This document shows, piece by piece, positions 55,711 through 63,576 of a DNA stretch of 64,000 bases. The notes beneath the pieces were generated by a model that searched no databases, was not told the DNA's origin, and saw only the letters and a list, made by a program, of their open reading frames with translations. The stretch is from positions 124,001 to 188,000 of the forward strand of contig CANLTE010000004.1 of the NCBI GenBank assembly GCA_947493885.1. The letters are read 5' to 3'. The stretch comes from an uncultured Maribacter sp. (GTDB taxonomy: Bacteria > Bacteroidota > Bacteroidia > Flavobacteriales > Flavobacteriaceae). Each line of letters starts with the position of its first letter. Within the stretch, counting starts at the first letter, position 1. The position numbers and the translations under genes were made by a program.

Positions 55711-56334
55711 TTATTTTCCGCAATTCTCAATAACCGTCTGAGCTCTTTCTTTTCCCCATTTCGGATGAAATTCTGACTCAGGTTTAAAGTTAGCAAAAAG
55801 TTCCAACGAACGCTCTACCTCTTTACAATATGGTGTTACATCTTGACCAAAAAACCTAGCTGAACCCATATCCCACTCTGCCTTAGACAAAACCACTCGA
55901 GGATTTTCTGGTGCTAGCTTTGCCGCTTTTTGGTAAAGCGCAACAACCTCTCCAGAAAGTGTCATACCATAAGTAGCGCCATCAAAAGCCACATATGCAG
56001 TATGAATCATTGCTTGCTGTACTAATATTTCTGAATTATCAGGAGAAATTGCTTTAGCAATATCAACAAACTCTTGAGCTTTTTCCAATTGTTTTACCAG
56101 AGTTTCTTTGTCTTTTTCACCAAATGAGGCCACTGTATTTACCTGTGAAACATAGTATGCAGGTAACCAATTATCTTTTTCAGCAGTTGCTATGCGTTCA
56201 AAAAGATTTGATGCTTCACTAATTTTACCTTCTCCCCATAATTGAAAAGCTTTTTGCATGCCTTTAGTGTATTGATCTTGTGCCATTGCCACTGTTGCAA
56301 CTAAAAACAAAGCGATTGTAATTACTTTTTTCAT
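55711..56334 (-). CDS. Secreted TPR-like protein at the head of the LytS/2TM operon
   Basis: The 207-residue protein has a signal peptide (MKKVITIALFLVATVAMAQ) and helical repeats of TPR type: MQKAFQLWGEGKISEASNLF, AKAISPDNSEILVQQAMIH, YQKAAKLAPENPRVVLSKAEWDMG. The last stretch has a conserved-looking FKPESEFHPKWGKERA. It is predicted periplasmic. Flavobacterial relatives are commonly found next to such kinases, so it may be an accessory or sensor component, or simply an output gene. Function is unknown. Confidence 0.8.
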   Translation of the reverse strand: MKKVITIALFLVATVAMAQDQYTKGMQKAFQLWGEGKISEASNLFERIATAEKDNWLPAYYVSQVNTVASFGEKDKETLVKQLEKAQEFVDIAKAISPDNSEILVQQAMIHTAYVAFDGATYGMTLSGEVVALYQKAAKLAPENPRVVLSKAEWDMGSARFFGQDVTPYCKEVERSLELFANFKPESEFHPKWGKERAQTVIENCGK

Positions 56335-56438
56335 TTTTTTAAAGTTTAGATTAACACTTCAAAAGTGAAATATTTAAACCTTGAATAGAAAAAAGAAATA
56401 CTCAACTGTAATTATTTAACCCTGAATCGCATTTACAG

Positions 56439-56900
56439 CTAGATAGGAACATTATAGCTGTGTTTTATAGTGCCAATTACAAAAGTACTATGAGCGCTCC
56501 CAATATTCTCCACAGCTCCCAAGCTGTTAATTACAAATTCTTGATAATGTTTCATGTCTTTGACCATAACTTTTAGTTTAAAATCATAATCGCCAGAAAT
56601 ATTATAACATTCGGTCACTTCTTTTAACGCAACAATATCTTGTACAAATTGGTTCCCTATTTCTTTAGTATGTTGCTTCAGGGTAATGTTGCAAAATACA
56701 ATAAGCTCTCTGTTCAACTTATCAGGGTCTAACAACGCCATATATTTTTTAATATACCCTTCCTTTTCCAATTTTTTAACACGTTCATAAACTGGTGTGG
56801 ACGACAAATTCACCAAAGCAGCTAGCTCTTTTGTAGTCAGATTTGAATTTTCTTGAAGGTGATTTAATATCTCTAAATCGGTTACATCCAAATTTTCCAT
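56439..56900 (-). CDS. Lrp/AsnC-family transcriptional regulator
   Basis: About 153 residues when started at the ATG at 56900. An N-terminal helix-turn-helix (DVTDLEILNHLQENSNLTTKELAALVNLSSTPVYERVKKLEKEGYI, read in parts) is followed by an Lrp-type RAM domain (VFCNITLKQH to ECYNISGDYDFKLKVMVKDM). A longer frame begins at 57005 but its extra 35 residues do not resemble the family, and 153 residues is the usual length. It is divergent from metE, so it probably senses an amino acid such as methionine and controls metE and itself. A 15-base inverted repeat lies in the gap. Confidence 0.92.
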   Translation of the reverse strand: MENLDVTDLEILNHLQENSNLTTKELAALVNLSSTPVYERVKKLEKEGYIKKYMALLDPDKLNRELIVFCNITLKQHTKEIGNQFVQDIVALKEVTECYNISGDYDFKLKVMVKDMKHYQEFVINSLGAVENIGSAHSTFVIGTIKHSYNVPI

Positions 56901-56976
56901 AGATAAATTTTCTTTCAAATGCCCTTTACGCACATCTCTAAAATTATTAATTCTACAAAAATATATTTTTAAAGTT

Positions 56977-56991
56977 AAATAATCCTTATTT
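56977..56991. promoter_or_regulatory. Candidate Lrp-type operator
   Basis: AAATAA-TCC-TTATTT: a 15-base perfect inverted repeat of 6-base arms, the size of classical Lrp boxes, between the Lrp-type gene and metE. A TATTTTTG box (minus strand, 56956-56963) for the regulator is adjacent. Confidence 0.4.
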
Positions 56992-57024
56992 GAACATATT
57001 AACAATTAAAACATCCCTTGATTG

Positions 57025-57032
57025 TAATTTTG
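57025..57032 (+). promoter_or_regulatory. metE -7 promoter box
   Basis: TAATTTTG matches TAnnTTTG exactly, 23 bases before the metE ATG. No riboswitch-like leader fits in the short distance. Confidence 0.5.
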
Positions 57033-57055
57033 ACACAAAAATAATCTAAAATAAA

Positions 57056-59374
57056 ATGAAAACTACCAACTTAGGCTATCCAAGAATTGGCGATAAAAGA
57101 GAACTAAAAAAAGCTCTCGAAAAGTACTGGTCAGACGAGGAAACCTACGACTCTTTAAAGAACACGGCAAAAAGCATTAGAAAAAACAATTGGGTACTTC
57201 AAAAAAACGCAGGAATAGATATTATTCCTTCAAATGATTTTTCATTGTACGATCAAGTTTTAGACATGTGTGTTACTTTAGGTTGTATTCCTGAGAGATA
57301 TGCTGTTATTGCCAATAATCCTTCAAAAAAGCAAGAAGAACTATACTTTGCAATGGCAAGGGGTATACAGAATAACGATTTTGATATTACCGCAATGGAA
57401 ATGACAAAATGGTTTGATACAAATTACCATTACATTGTTCCTGAGTTTGTAAAAACTCAAAAATTTACTTTAAACGCTTCCAAAGTAATAAATGAGTACA
57501 AAGAAGCTTTAGCTTTAGGCATAAAAACTAAACCTGTATTAATAGGACCCGTTTCATTTTTATTACTGGGAAAAGAAAAAGAAAGTGGATTCAACCGTAT
57601 TGACCTGTTAGAGGAAGTACTCGTTGTCTATGATTCACTGCTAGAACAACTTACTCATTTAGAAGTAGAGCACCTTCAATTTGATGAGCCCTATCTAGCT
57701 CTAGACTTATCAGAAGACGAACAAAAGTGTATTACTAAAGTATATAATCATTTTAACTCCAAATTCCCTGAAATTAAAATAGCAATAGCCAATTACTTTG
57801 ATTGTTTTGGAGAGAATTTAGACCTAGCACTGCAACTTCCTGTTGATACCTTACATTTAGATTTGGTTCGCTGTCACTTACAGTTAGACGATATTTTAAA
57901 TTCAGCAAGTCTTAACACCAGTGTCAACCTTTCTTTAGGTGTCGTAGACGGGCGAAACGTATGGGTAAATGATTTTGAAAAATCGCTTCAACTTATACAA
58001 AAAGCAATTGACCGTATTGGTGACAATCGCATTATTATTGCGCCATCCTGTTCTTTATTACATTCTCCTTGTGATTTAAGTTCGGAAAACAACACTACCA
58101 ACCTTCCAGATGAAGTAAAACAGTGGTTGGCCTTTGCAAGACAAAAACTTAATGAGGTTCAAACATTAAGGCAAATAGCTAGTAAAGAAAATCTAAAAAG
58201 CAATTTGGAAGCATTAGAAAAAAATGTTAAAGCAAATGAAAATAGAAAAACCTCTACTTTAATTCACAATTCTACTGTGAAAAATAGAGTAACAAATCTT
58301 ACTAGTAAAGATGATAAGCGTGCGAATCCATTTTCCATTCGTCAAATGTTACAGAAAGAGGCTCTAAAATTACCTGCTTACCCTACTACAACTATTGGTT
58401 CATTTCCCCAAACTAAAGAGGTAAGAAGTTGGCGCGCCCAATTTAAAAAAGGCGCGCTAAAATTGGCAGAATACGAAGCTTTATTACGAAAAGAAACTAG
58501 GCAAACCATAGCTTTTCAAGAAGAAGCAGGTTTAGACGTTTTAGTACATGGAGAATTTGAACGTAACGATATGGTAGAATATTTTGGCGAACAACTTGAA
58601 GGTTTTGCCTTCACTAGCTTTGGTTGGGTACAAAGTTATGGTAGTCGTTGCGTAAAACCACCTATAATTTATGGTGATGTTTCTAGAAAAAACTCAATGA
58701 CGGTAAAATGGACATCCTACGCCCAATCATTAACAACAAAACCTGTAAAAGGAATGCTTACAGGCCCGGTAACTATTTTACAATGGTCGTTTGTACGTGA
58801 CGACCAACCACGATCACAAACCTGTACACAAATTGCATTAGCCATTCGTGATGAAGTTGTTGATTTAGAAAAATCTGGATTAAAAGTTATACAAATTGAC
58901 GAACCTGCTATTCGAGAAGGACTACCATTGCGTAAATCTGATTGGAACACCTATTTAAACTGGGCAATAAAAGCCTTTAGAATTTCAGCAAGTGGTGTAA
59001 AAGACATTACACAAATACACACCCATATGTGTTACTCCGAATTTAACGATATTATTCAAAATATTGCAGATATGGATGCCGATGTTATTACCATTGAATG
59101 CTCACGTTCGCAAATGGAATTACTTGATGCTTTTTCATCATTTAAATATCCAAACGAAATTGGACCAGGAGTTTATGATATTCACTCTCCAAGAGTTCCA
59201 AAAAGACAAGAAATGGTAGCTTTAATGCAAAAAGCGGGCACATTAATTCCAAAAGAACAATTATGGATTAATCCAGATTGCGGATTAAAGACCAGACATT
59301 GGGAGGAAACCAAAACGGCATTAACTGAAATGGTAGCAGCGGCTAAAGAGTGTCGAGAATTAATAACTATATAG
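57056..59374 (+). CDS. metE: Cobalamin-independent methionine synthase
   Basis: The 772-residue enzyme transfers a methyl group from methyltetrahydrofolate (polyglutamate) to homocysteine. The zinc ligands are His657 and Cys659 in HTHMCYSEF and Cys742 in NPDCGLKTRHW. They are offset by exactly 16 from the E. coli residues 641, 643 and 726. The N-terminal half starts TTNLGYPRIGDKRELKKALE, and the C-terminal half has the TTTIGSFPQTKEVR start typical of the duplicated barrel. Divergent Lrp-type regulator and a downstream VOC protein flank it. Its presence implies methionine synthesis without vitamin B12. Confidence 0.98.
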   Translation: MKTTNLGYPRIGDKRELKKALEKYWSDEETYDSLKNTAKSIRKNNWVLQKNAGIDIIPSNDFSLYDQVLDMCVTLGCIPERYAVIANNPSKKQEELYFAMARGIQNNDFDITAMEMTKWFDTNYHYIVPEFVKTQKFTLNASKVINEYKEALALGIKTKPVLIGPVSFLLLGKEKESGFNRIDLLEEVLVVYDSLLEQLTHLEVEHLQFDEPYLALDLSEDEQKCITKVYNHFNSKFPEIKIAIANYFDCFGENLDLALQLPVDTLHLDLVRCHLQLDDILNSASLNTSVNLSLGVVDGRNVWVNDFEKSLQLIQKAIDRIGDNRIIIAPSCSLLHSPCDLSSENNTTNLPDEVKQWLAFARQKLNEVQTLRQIASKENLKSNLEALEKNVKANENRKTSTLIHNSTVKNRVTNLTSKDDKRANPFSIRQMLQKEALKLPAYPTTTIGSFPQTKEVRSWRAQFKKGALKLAEYEALLRKETRQTIAFQEEAGLDVLVHGEFERNDMVEYFGEQLEGFAFTSFGWVQSYGSRCVKPPIIYGDVSRKNSMTVKWTSYAQSLTTKPVKGMLTGPVTILQWSFVRDDQPRSQTCTQIALAIRDEVVDLEKSGLKVIQIDEPAIREGLPLRKSDWNTYLNWAIKAFRISASGVKDITQIHTHMCYSEFNDIIQNIADMDADVITIECSRSQMELLDAFSSFKYPNEIGPGVYDIHSPRVPKRQEMVALMQKAGTLIPKEQLWINPDCGLKTRHWEETKTALTEMVAAAKECRELITI

Positions 59375-59381
59375 CTAAATC

Positions 59382-59798
59382 ATGGTAACTGTTTATAACA
59401 AATACAAAAGTAAAACTACCTCAGTTACGGCAAATTTAGGAGCTAAAAACGTTGATAAAACACTAAGGTTTTACGAAAGTATTGGTTTTACCACCTTGCT
59501 TAAATTTCCTGAAACTGGAGAAGCGGAATGGGGACTGGTTCAAAAGGACAACACGCAATTAATGTTTCAAAACATTAATTCATTAACCAATGAGTTTCCT
59601 GAGCTTAACCCTCATGAAAACGGTGGAACGCTAACACTGTGGTTTCAGGTAAACAATATTAAACACTGGTTTGCAGAGGTAAAAGACAAATGTAATGTTA
59701 TTAGACCTTTGGGTGTTACCCCCTACAACGGCGCTACCGAATTTGTAATAAAAGATTTGAACGGATTTATTCTACACTTTTCTGATTTTCAATTTTAA
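59382..59798 (+). CDS. VOC/bleomycin-resistance-like protein
   Basis: The 138-residue single VOC module: TSVTANLGAKNVDKTLRFYESIGF at the start, WGLVQKDNTQLMFQ in the middle, and FVIKDLNGFILHFSDF at the end. Ligand positions are only partly conserved, so binding rather than metal catalysis is possible. It begins 7 bases after metE and shares its terminator, so the two are an operon. The link to methionine metabolism is unexplained. Confidence 0.75.
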   Translation: MVTVYNKYKSKTTSVTANLGAKNVDKTLRFYESIGFTTLLKFPETGEAEWGLVQKDNTQLMFQNINSLTNEFPELNPHENGGTLTLWFQVNNIKHWFAEVKDKCNVIRPLGVTPYNGATEFVIKDLNGFILHFSDFQF

Positions 59799-59811
59799 AT
59801 ATAATTTTTAT

Positions 59812-59843
59812 AAGAGTGCTTCATAAAACGAAGCACTCTTTTC
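59812..59843 (+). terminator. Terminator of the metE operon
   Basis: AAGAGTGCTTC (59812-59822) and GAAGCACTCTT (59830-59840) pair perfectly over 11 bases with a 7-base loop and end in T residues. The stem lies 13 bases after the stop codon. Confidence 0.88.
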
Positions 59844-60055
59844 CTCTTCCACACCACCTTAAAATATTGATTATTAAAAATTTATGCTTATATTATAGAA
59901 GTATAAATTGGTATTTATTACTCTTTTTAATTTGCTCTTTTATTAAAATTAGAATCCTTGTAGTTCCCTTCATTTTGCTTTCACCAGATTCTTCTTTTAA
60001 AACACACTTTCGCTTACAAATATTAATTGAATATTAATCAACTAAATATAGTATT

Positions 60056-60583
60056 ATGAGAACAATCAAAACCACTATTGCAATAGTTCTTACACTATTG
60101 TTTTTACCTGCAATGTCACACGGTCAAGGAGATGATGTAACATTAGAATTTGAAAGCTCAGCGGCTTCTCTAGAAACAGTAAAAAATTACACCACTGCAC
60201 TTCAAGAGGGGGATGCTAATAAAATGAACAGTCAATTTGCACCTAATGCCATGATTTACGGATTAGGCGACGCTGATTCATTAAATGTAACACAACATAA
60301 AACATATATGCTGGAAAGTATAACCAACTTCAACCATTCATTTTCTAATCAAACTTTTTTACCCGTAAAGGTTAACACTGCTGATAGCCCTGTCAAGGGA
60401 GAATGGGTATTATCATGGGGCGTAAATACACTTACGGAAAAAGAAACCGATAAAAAAATACAAGTACCTTACCATACCTCATGCCTAATTGAAAATGGAA
60501 AAATTACTGAGATGTATTTTTACTACAACCGCTTAAATATTGTCAAAAATCTGGGGTATACCATAACTCCCCCAACGAAATAA
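60056..60583 (+). CDS. Secreted NTF2/SnoaL-like protein
   Basis: The 175-residue protein has a signal peptide (MRTIKTTIAIVLTLLFLPAMSHGQ). An NTF2-like fold follows: SLETVKNYTTALQEGDANKMNSQFAPNAMIYG at the start, with a strand series GEWVLSWGVNTLTEK, and YHTSCLIENGKITEMYFYYNRL at the end (read in parts). This resembles SnoaL/ketosteroid isomerase relatives, which use a cavity to bind small molecules. Catalytic residues cannot be assigned. It has no operon partner and is followed by a hairpin. Confidence 0.75.
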   Translation: MRTIKTTIAIVLTLLFLPAMSHGQGDDVTLEFESSAASLETVKNYTTALQEGDANKMNSQFAPNAMIYGLGDADSLNVTQHKTYMLESITNFNHSFSNQTFLPVKVNTADSPVKGEWVLSWGVNTLTEKETDKKIQVPYHTSCLIENGKITEMYFYYNRLNIVKNLGYTITPPTK

Positions 60584-60598
60584 ACCAAATTTAATGCA

Positions 60599-60641
60599 AT
60601 ACCTGGTGTATAACTTTAATTATCATGTTTACACCAGGTAT
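60599..60641 (+). terminator. Hairpin terminator after the NTF2-like gene
   Basis: ATACCTGGTGTA (60599-60610) and TACACCAGGTAT (60630-60641) form a perfect 12-pair stem with a 19-base loop. There is no strong T-run after it. Confidence 0.55.
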
Positions 60642-60662
60642 TATACATCGCAGAAATTGAGT

Positions 60663-60670
60663 TAATTTTG
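60663..60670 (+). promoter_or_regulatory. -7 promoter box abutting the flavoprotein start
   Basis: TAATTTTG matches TAnnTTTG exactly and ends only 4 bases before the ATG at 60675. If used, it gives a leaderless transcript starting at the first codon. Confidence 0.45.
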
Positions 60671-60674
60671 CGAC

Positions 60675-62228
60675 ATGGTTAGAAACATTCAATTACGTGT
60701 ATCTTTAAAAGAAGAAACGCAGGAAAATATTATTCTTAAAAAGGCTGCGAAATACTTAGGAGAGAATGAAAAAGATATTATTGTAAAGGTACAACGTAAA
60801 TCCATTGATGCTCGAAAGTCTACCATTTACTTTAATTATAAAATTGAGGTTTATATTAAAGAAAAACCATCCGAAATTCCAAGTTACTCTTTTAATTACA
60901 AAGATGTTTCCAACGCTAAAAAAATACACATTATTGGATTTGGACCAGCAGGAATGTGGGCTGCTCTTAGATGTTTAGAGCTTGGTTACAAGCCCATAGT
61001 ATTAGAACGTGGAAAAAATGTTCAAGAACGTAGGCGTGATTTAAAAGCCATTAATAGAGACCACATCGTTGGTAAGGATTCTAATTATTGCTTTGGTGAA
61101 GGCGGTGCTGGAACCTATTCTGATGGAAAGCTATATACCCGTAGTTTAAAACGTGGTGATGTCCGCCGTGTTTTTGAAAGTTTGGTATATCATGGAGCTA
61201 CGGAGCAAATTCTAATAGATGCTCACCCTCATATAGGCACAAATAAACTACCAAAGGTTGTTCAAAACATAAGAGAAACCATATTAAAATATGGTGGTGA
61301 AATTCATTTTAACTCCCGTGTCACAGATATCACCATTAAAAACAATAAAATTGAAACCATCCAACTAAATAATAACGATGAAATGAAAGTGAGCAGGGTA
61401 ATCTTAGCTACTGGTCATTCCGCTAGAGACATCTATTATTTATTAAATGATAAAAAAATTAGTCTTAAAGCAAAGTCTTTTGCAATGGGAGTTCGTGTTG
61501 AACATCCACAGCAAATTATAGATAGTATACAATATCATTGTAAAGGAGAACGAAATGAATTGCTACCCGCCGCTGCATATAGCCTAGTAGAGCAAGTTAA
61601 AAATAGAGGGGTCTATTCTTTTTGCATGTGTCCAGGAGGGTTTATTGTTCCAGCGGCCACCGCTCCTGGTGAAGTTGTGGTAAACGGAATGTCTCCTTCA
61701 AAAAGGAATAATACATTTGCTAATTCCGGCATTGTAGTAGAAATTAATGTAGATGAAGATATTCGTAAATATGAGAAGTACGGTGAATTAAAAGGATTAG
61801 CCTATCAAAAGGACCTTGAGCGATTAGCTTTTACCTCAGGTGGTAGGACGCAAACTGCGCCAGCCCAAAGATTAACCGATTTTGTTGAGGGAAGATTATC
61901 AACAGATTTAAATCCAACATCATACCAACCTGGATTAAAATCCGCCCCTATGCATTCGCTACTTCCTAAACTTATTGGTAGTAGACTAAGAAGCGGATTC
62001 AAAACTTTTGGTGAAAAAATGAAAGGATATTATACTTCGGAGGCTAATATTGTTGGTGTTGAGTCTAGAACATCATCTCCCGTTAGCATTCCTAGAAATG
62101 AAAATTTAGAACACCCAGAAATTCAAGGACTATTTCCGTGTGGTGAAGGTGGCGGTTACGCTGGCGGAATTGTTTCCGCGGCAATGGATGGTGAACGATG
62201 CGCAGAAGCTGCAATTGTTGGGCTATAG
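60675..62228 (+). CDS. COG2509-type NAD(P)/FAD-dependent oxidoreductase
   Basis: The 517-residue flavoprotein has a short N-terminal domain (about 1-85). A dinucleotide-binding motif IIGFGPAGMWAALRCLELGYKPIVLERG follows (about 92-120, read in parts), then CFGEGGAGTYSDGKLYTR, LATGHSARDIYYLL and a C-terminal FAD motif FPCGEGGGYAGGIVSAAMDG. This is the uncharacterised FAD-dependent dehydrogenase family COG2509. It is cytoplasmic; substrate unknown. The next gene, a helicase, starts 41 bases later on the same strand with its own weak promoter box. Confidence 0.88.
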   Translation: MVRNIQLRVSLKEETQENIILKKAAKYLGENEKDIIVKVQRKSIDARKSTIYFNYKIEVYIKEKPSEIPSYSFNYKDVSNAKKIHIIGFGPAGMWAALRCLELGYKPIVLERGKNVQERRRDLKAINRDHIVGKDSNYCFGEGGAGTYSDGKLYTRSLKRGDVRRVFESLVYHGATEQILIDAHPHIGTNKLPKVVQNIRETILKYGGEIHFNSRVTDITIKNNKIETIQLNNNDEMKVSRVILATGHSARDIYYLLNDKKISLKAKSFAMGVRVEHPQQIIDSIQYHCKGERNELLPAAAYSLVEQVKNRGVYSFCMCPGGFIVPAATAPGEVVVNGMSPSKRNNTFANSGIVVEINVDEDIRKYEKYGELKGLAYQKDLERLAFTSGGRTQTAPAQRLTDFVEGRLSTDLNPTSYQPGLKSAPMHSLLPKLIGSRLRSGFKTFGEKMKGYYTSEANIVGVESRTSSPVSIPRNENLEHPEIQGLFPCGEGGGYAGGIVSAAMDGERCAEAAIVGL

Positions 62229-62242
62229 TCAAACATTAGCTG

Positions 62243-62250
62243 TATCTTCG
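62243..62250 (+). promoter_or_regulatory. Near-consensus -7 box of the helicase gene
   Basis: TATCTTCG differs from TAnnTTTG by one base, 19 bases before the ATG at 62269. Confidence 0.4.
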
Positions 62251-62268
62251 CAACTTATCTAACCATAC

Positions 62269-63543
62269 ATGACATTTAAAGACCTAGGTATTGCCCAGCC
62301 TATTCAAAAAGCAATTAGTCAACAAGGATATGTAAATCCTACCCCTATACAACAACAAGCAATTCCTATTTTACTTAACCGAAAAGACCTTTTAGGTGTT
62401 GCCCAGACAGGTACCGGAAAAACTGCTGCTTTTAGTATACCTATTATACACCATTTACATAACGATACCAATCAAGCCAAAGGGCGAAAAAAAATAAAGG
62501 CATTAATAGTAACTCCAACAAGAGAACTTGCTATTCAAATAGCAGAAAACTTTACAGCATATAGTGTGCATACCTCAATCAAAAATACAGTGATTTTTGG
62601 TGGCGTAAAGCAACAACGACAGGTGAACGCTTTGCGAAACGGTGTTGATGCACTAATTGCTACCCCTGGACGTTTGTTGGATCTAATGAATCAGGGTATT
62701 TTATCTCTCAGAGATATTGAGTATGTTGTTTTAGATGAAGCTGACCAAATGTTAGACATGGGGTTTATTCATGATATTAAAAAAATAATAGCAAAACTTC
62801 CTACACAAAGACAATCACTATTCTTCTCAGCAACCATGCCTAAAGACATTGTTGAACTGTCAAAAAAAATGTTAGGTGATTTTGAACGGGTAACTATAAA
62901 ACCTAAACAAGCTACTGCTGAAAAAGTGGAACAGGGTCTTTACTTTGTAAACAAATCAAATAAAGTAAAATTACTTACACATTTACTTCAGGAAAAACCA
63001 AATGATTCGGTTCTAATATTTTCAAGAACAAAACATGGTGCAAATAAAATTGTAAAAAAACTTGCGCAAGCAGATATTAAGTCTGCTGCCATACATGGCA
63101 ATAAATCACAAACAGCTAGGCAAAAAGCCTTGGGCGATTTTAAAGATGGCAATTTAAATGTTTTAGTCGCTACTGATATCGCAGCAAGAGGTATTGATGT
63201 GGAAGAGCTCTCGTTAGTTATTAATTACGATTTACCCAATGTCCCTGAAACTTATGTTCATAGAATTGGTAGAACAGGTAGAGCTAGCGCCAGCGGTATA
63301 GCCATATCTTTTTGCGATGTTGAAGAACGCCCATATTTAAAAGATATAGAAAAGCTTATTAAACAAGAAGTACCAAGAATGCCTGAACATCCTTTTATGG
63401 ATGACCTTGAGACCACACTCCCTCTTAAAGAAAAACAACAGCCAAAAAACAACGGAGCTAAACATAAAAACAAGCAAAGGAGCAAGCACAATTACCGAGG
63501 TAAAAATAATCGCAATTCCAGACCTTCTAAATCAAAAGAATAA
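62269..63543 (+). CDS. DEAD-box RNA helicase, RhlE-like
   Basis: The 424-residue helicase shows the full DEAD-box set: Q motif (GYVNPTPIQQQAIP), motif I AQTGTGKTAAF, Ia PTRELAIQI, II VLDEADQMLDMGF, III FSATMP, and in the second RecA domain IFSRTKHGANKI, VATDIAARGID and motif VI HRIGRTGRA. A basic, disordered C-terminal tail from about residue 380 (KEKQQPKNNGAKHKNKQRSK) gives general RNA affinity. RhlE-type proteins act in ribosome assembly and RNA turnover, often at low temperature. It is a single gene, convergent with the cyclase fragment. Confidence 0.93.
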   Translation: MTFKDLGIAQPIQKAISQQGYVNPTPIQQQAIPILLNRKDLLGVAQTGTGKTAAFSIPIIHHLHNDTNQAKGRKKIKALIVTPTRELAIQIAENFTAYSVHTSIKNTVIFGGVKQQRQVNALRNGVDALIATPGRLLDLMNQGILSLRDIEYVVLDEADQMLDMGFIHDIKKIIAKLPTQRQSLFFSATMPKDIVELSKKMLGDFERVTIKPKQATAEKVEQGLYFVNKSNKVKLLTHLLQEKPNDSVLIFSRTKHGANKIVKKLAQADIKSAAIHGNKSQTARQKALGDFKDGNLNVLVATDIAARGIDVEELSLVINYDLPNVPETYVHRIGRTGRASASGIAISFCDVEERPYLKDIEKLIKQEVPRMPEHPFMDDLETTLPLKEKQQPKNNGAKHKNKQRSKHNYRGKNNRNSRPSKSKE

Positions 63544-63576
63544 GACTACCATATTTACAAAAAGAGTAAAAGTTTT

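Noticed and set aside
56901-57005. 35-residue N-terminal extension of the Lrp-type regulator
   Set aside because: The extension covers the promoter and operator region, and the family starts at the internal ATG at 56900.
56940-57055. A SAM or cobalamin riboswitch in front of metE
   Set aside because: The distance from the promoter box to the ATG is too short and no conserved riboswitch core is visible.
59816-60037. 73-residue ORF after the metE operon
   Set aside because: It begins inside a strong terminator hairpin, and its residues look like translated AT-rich noncoding DNA.
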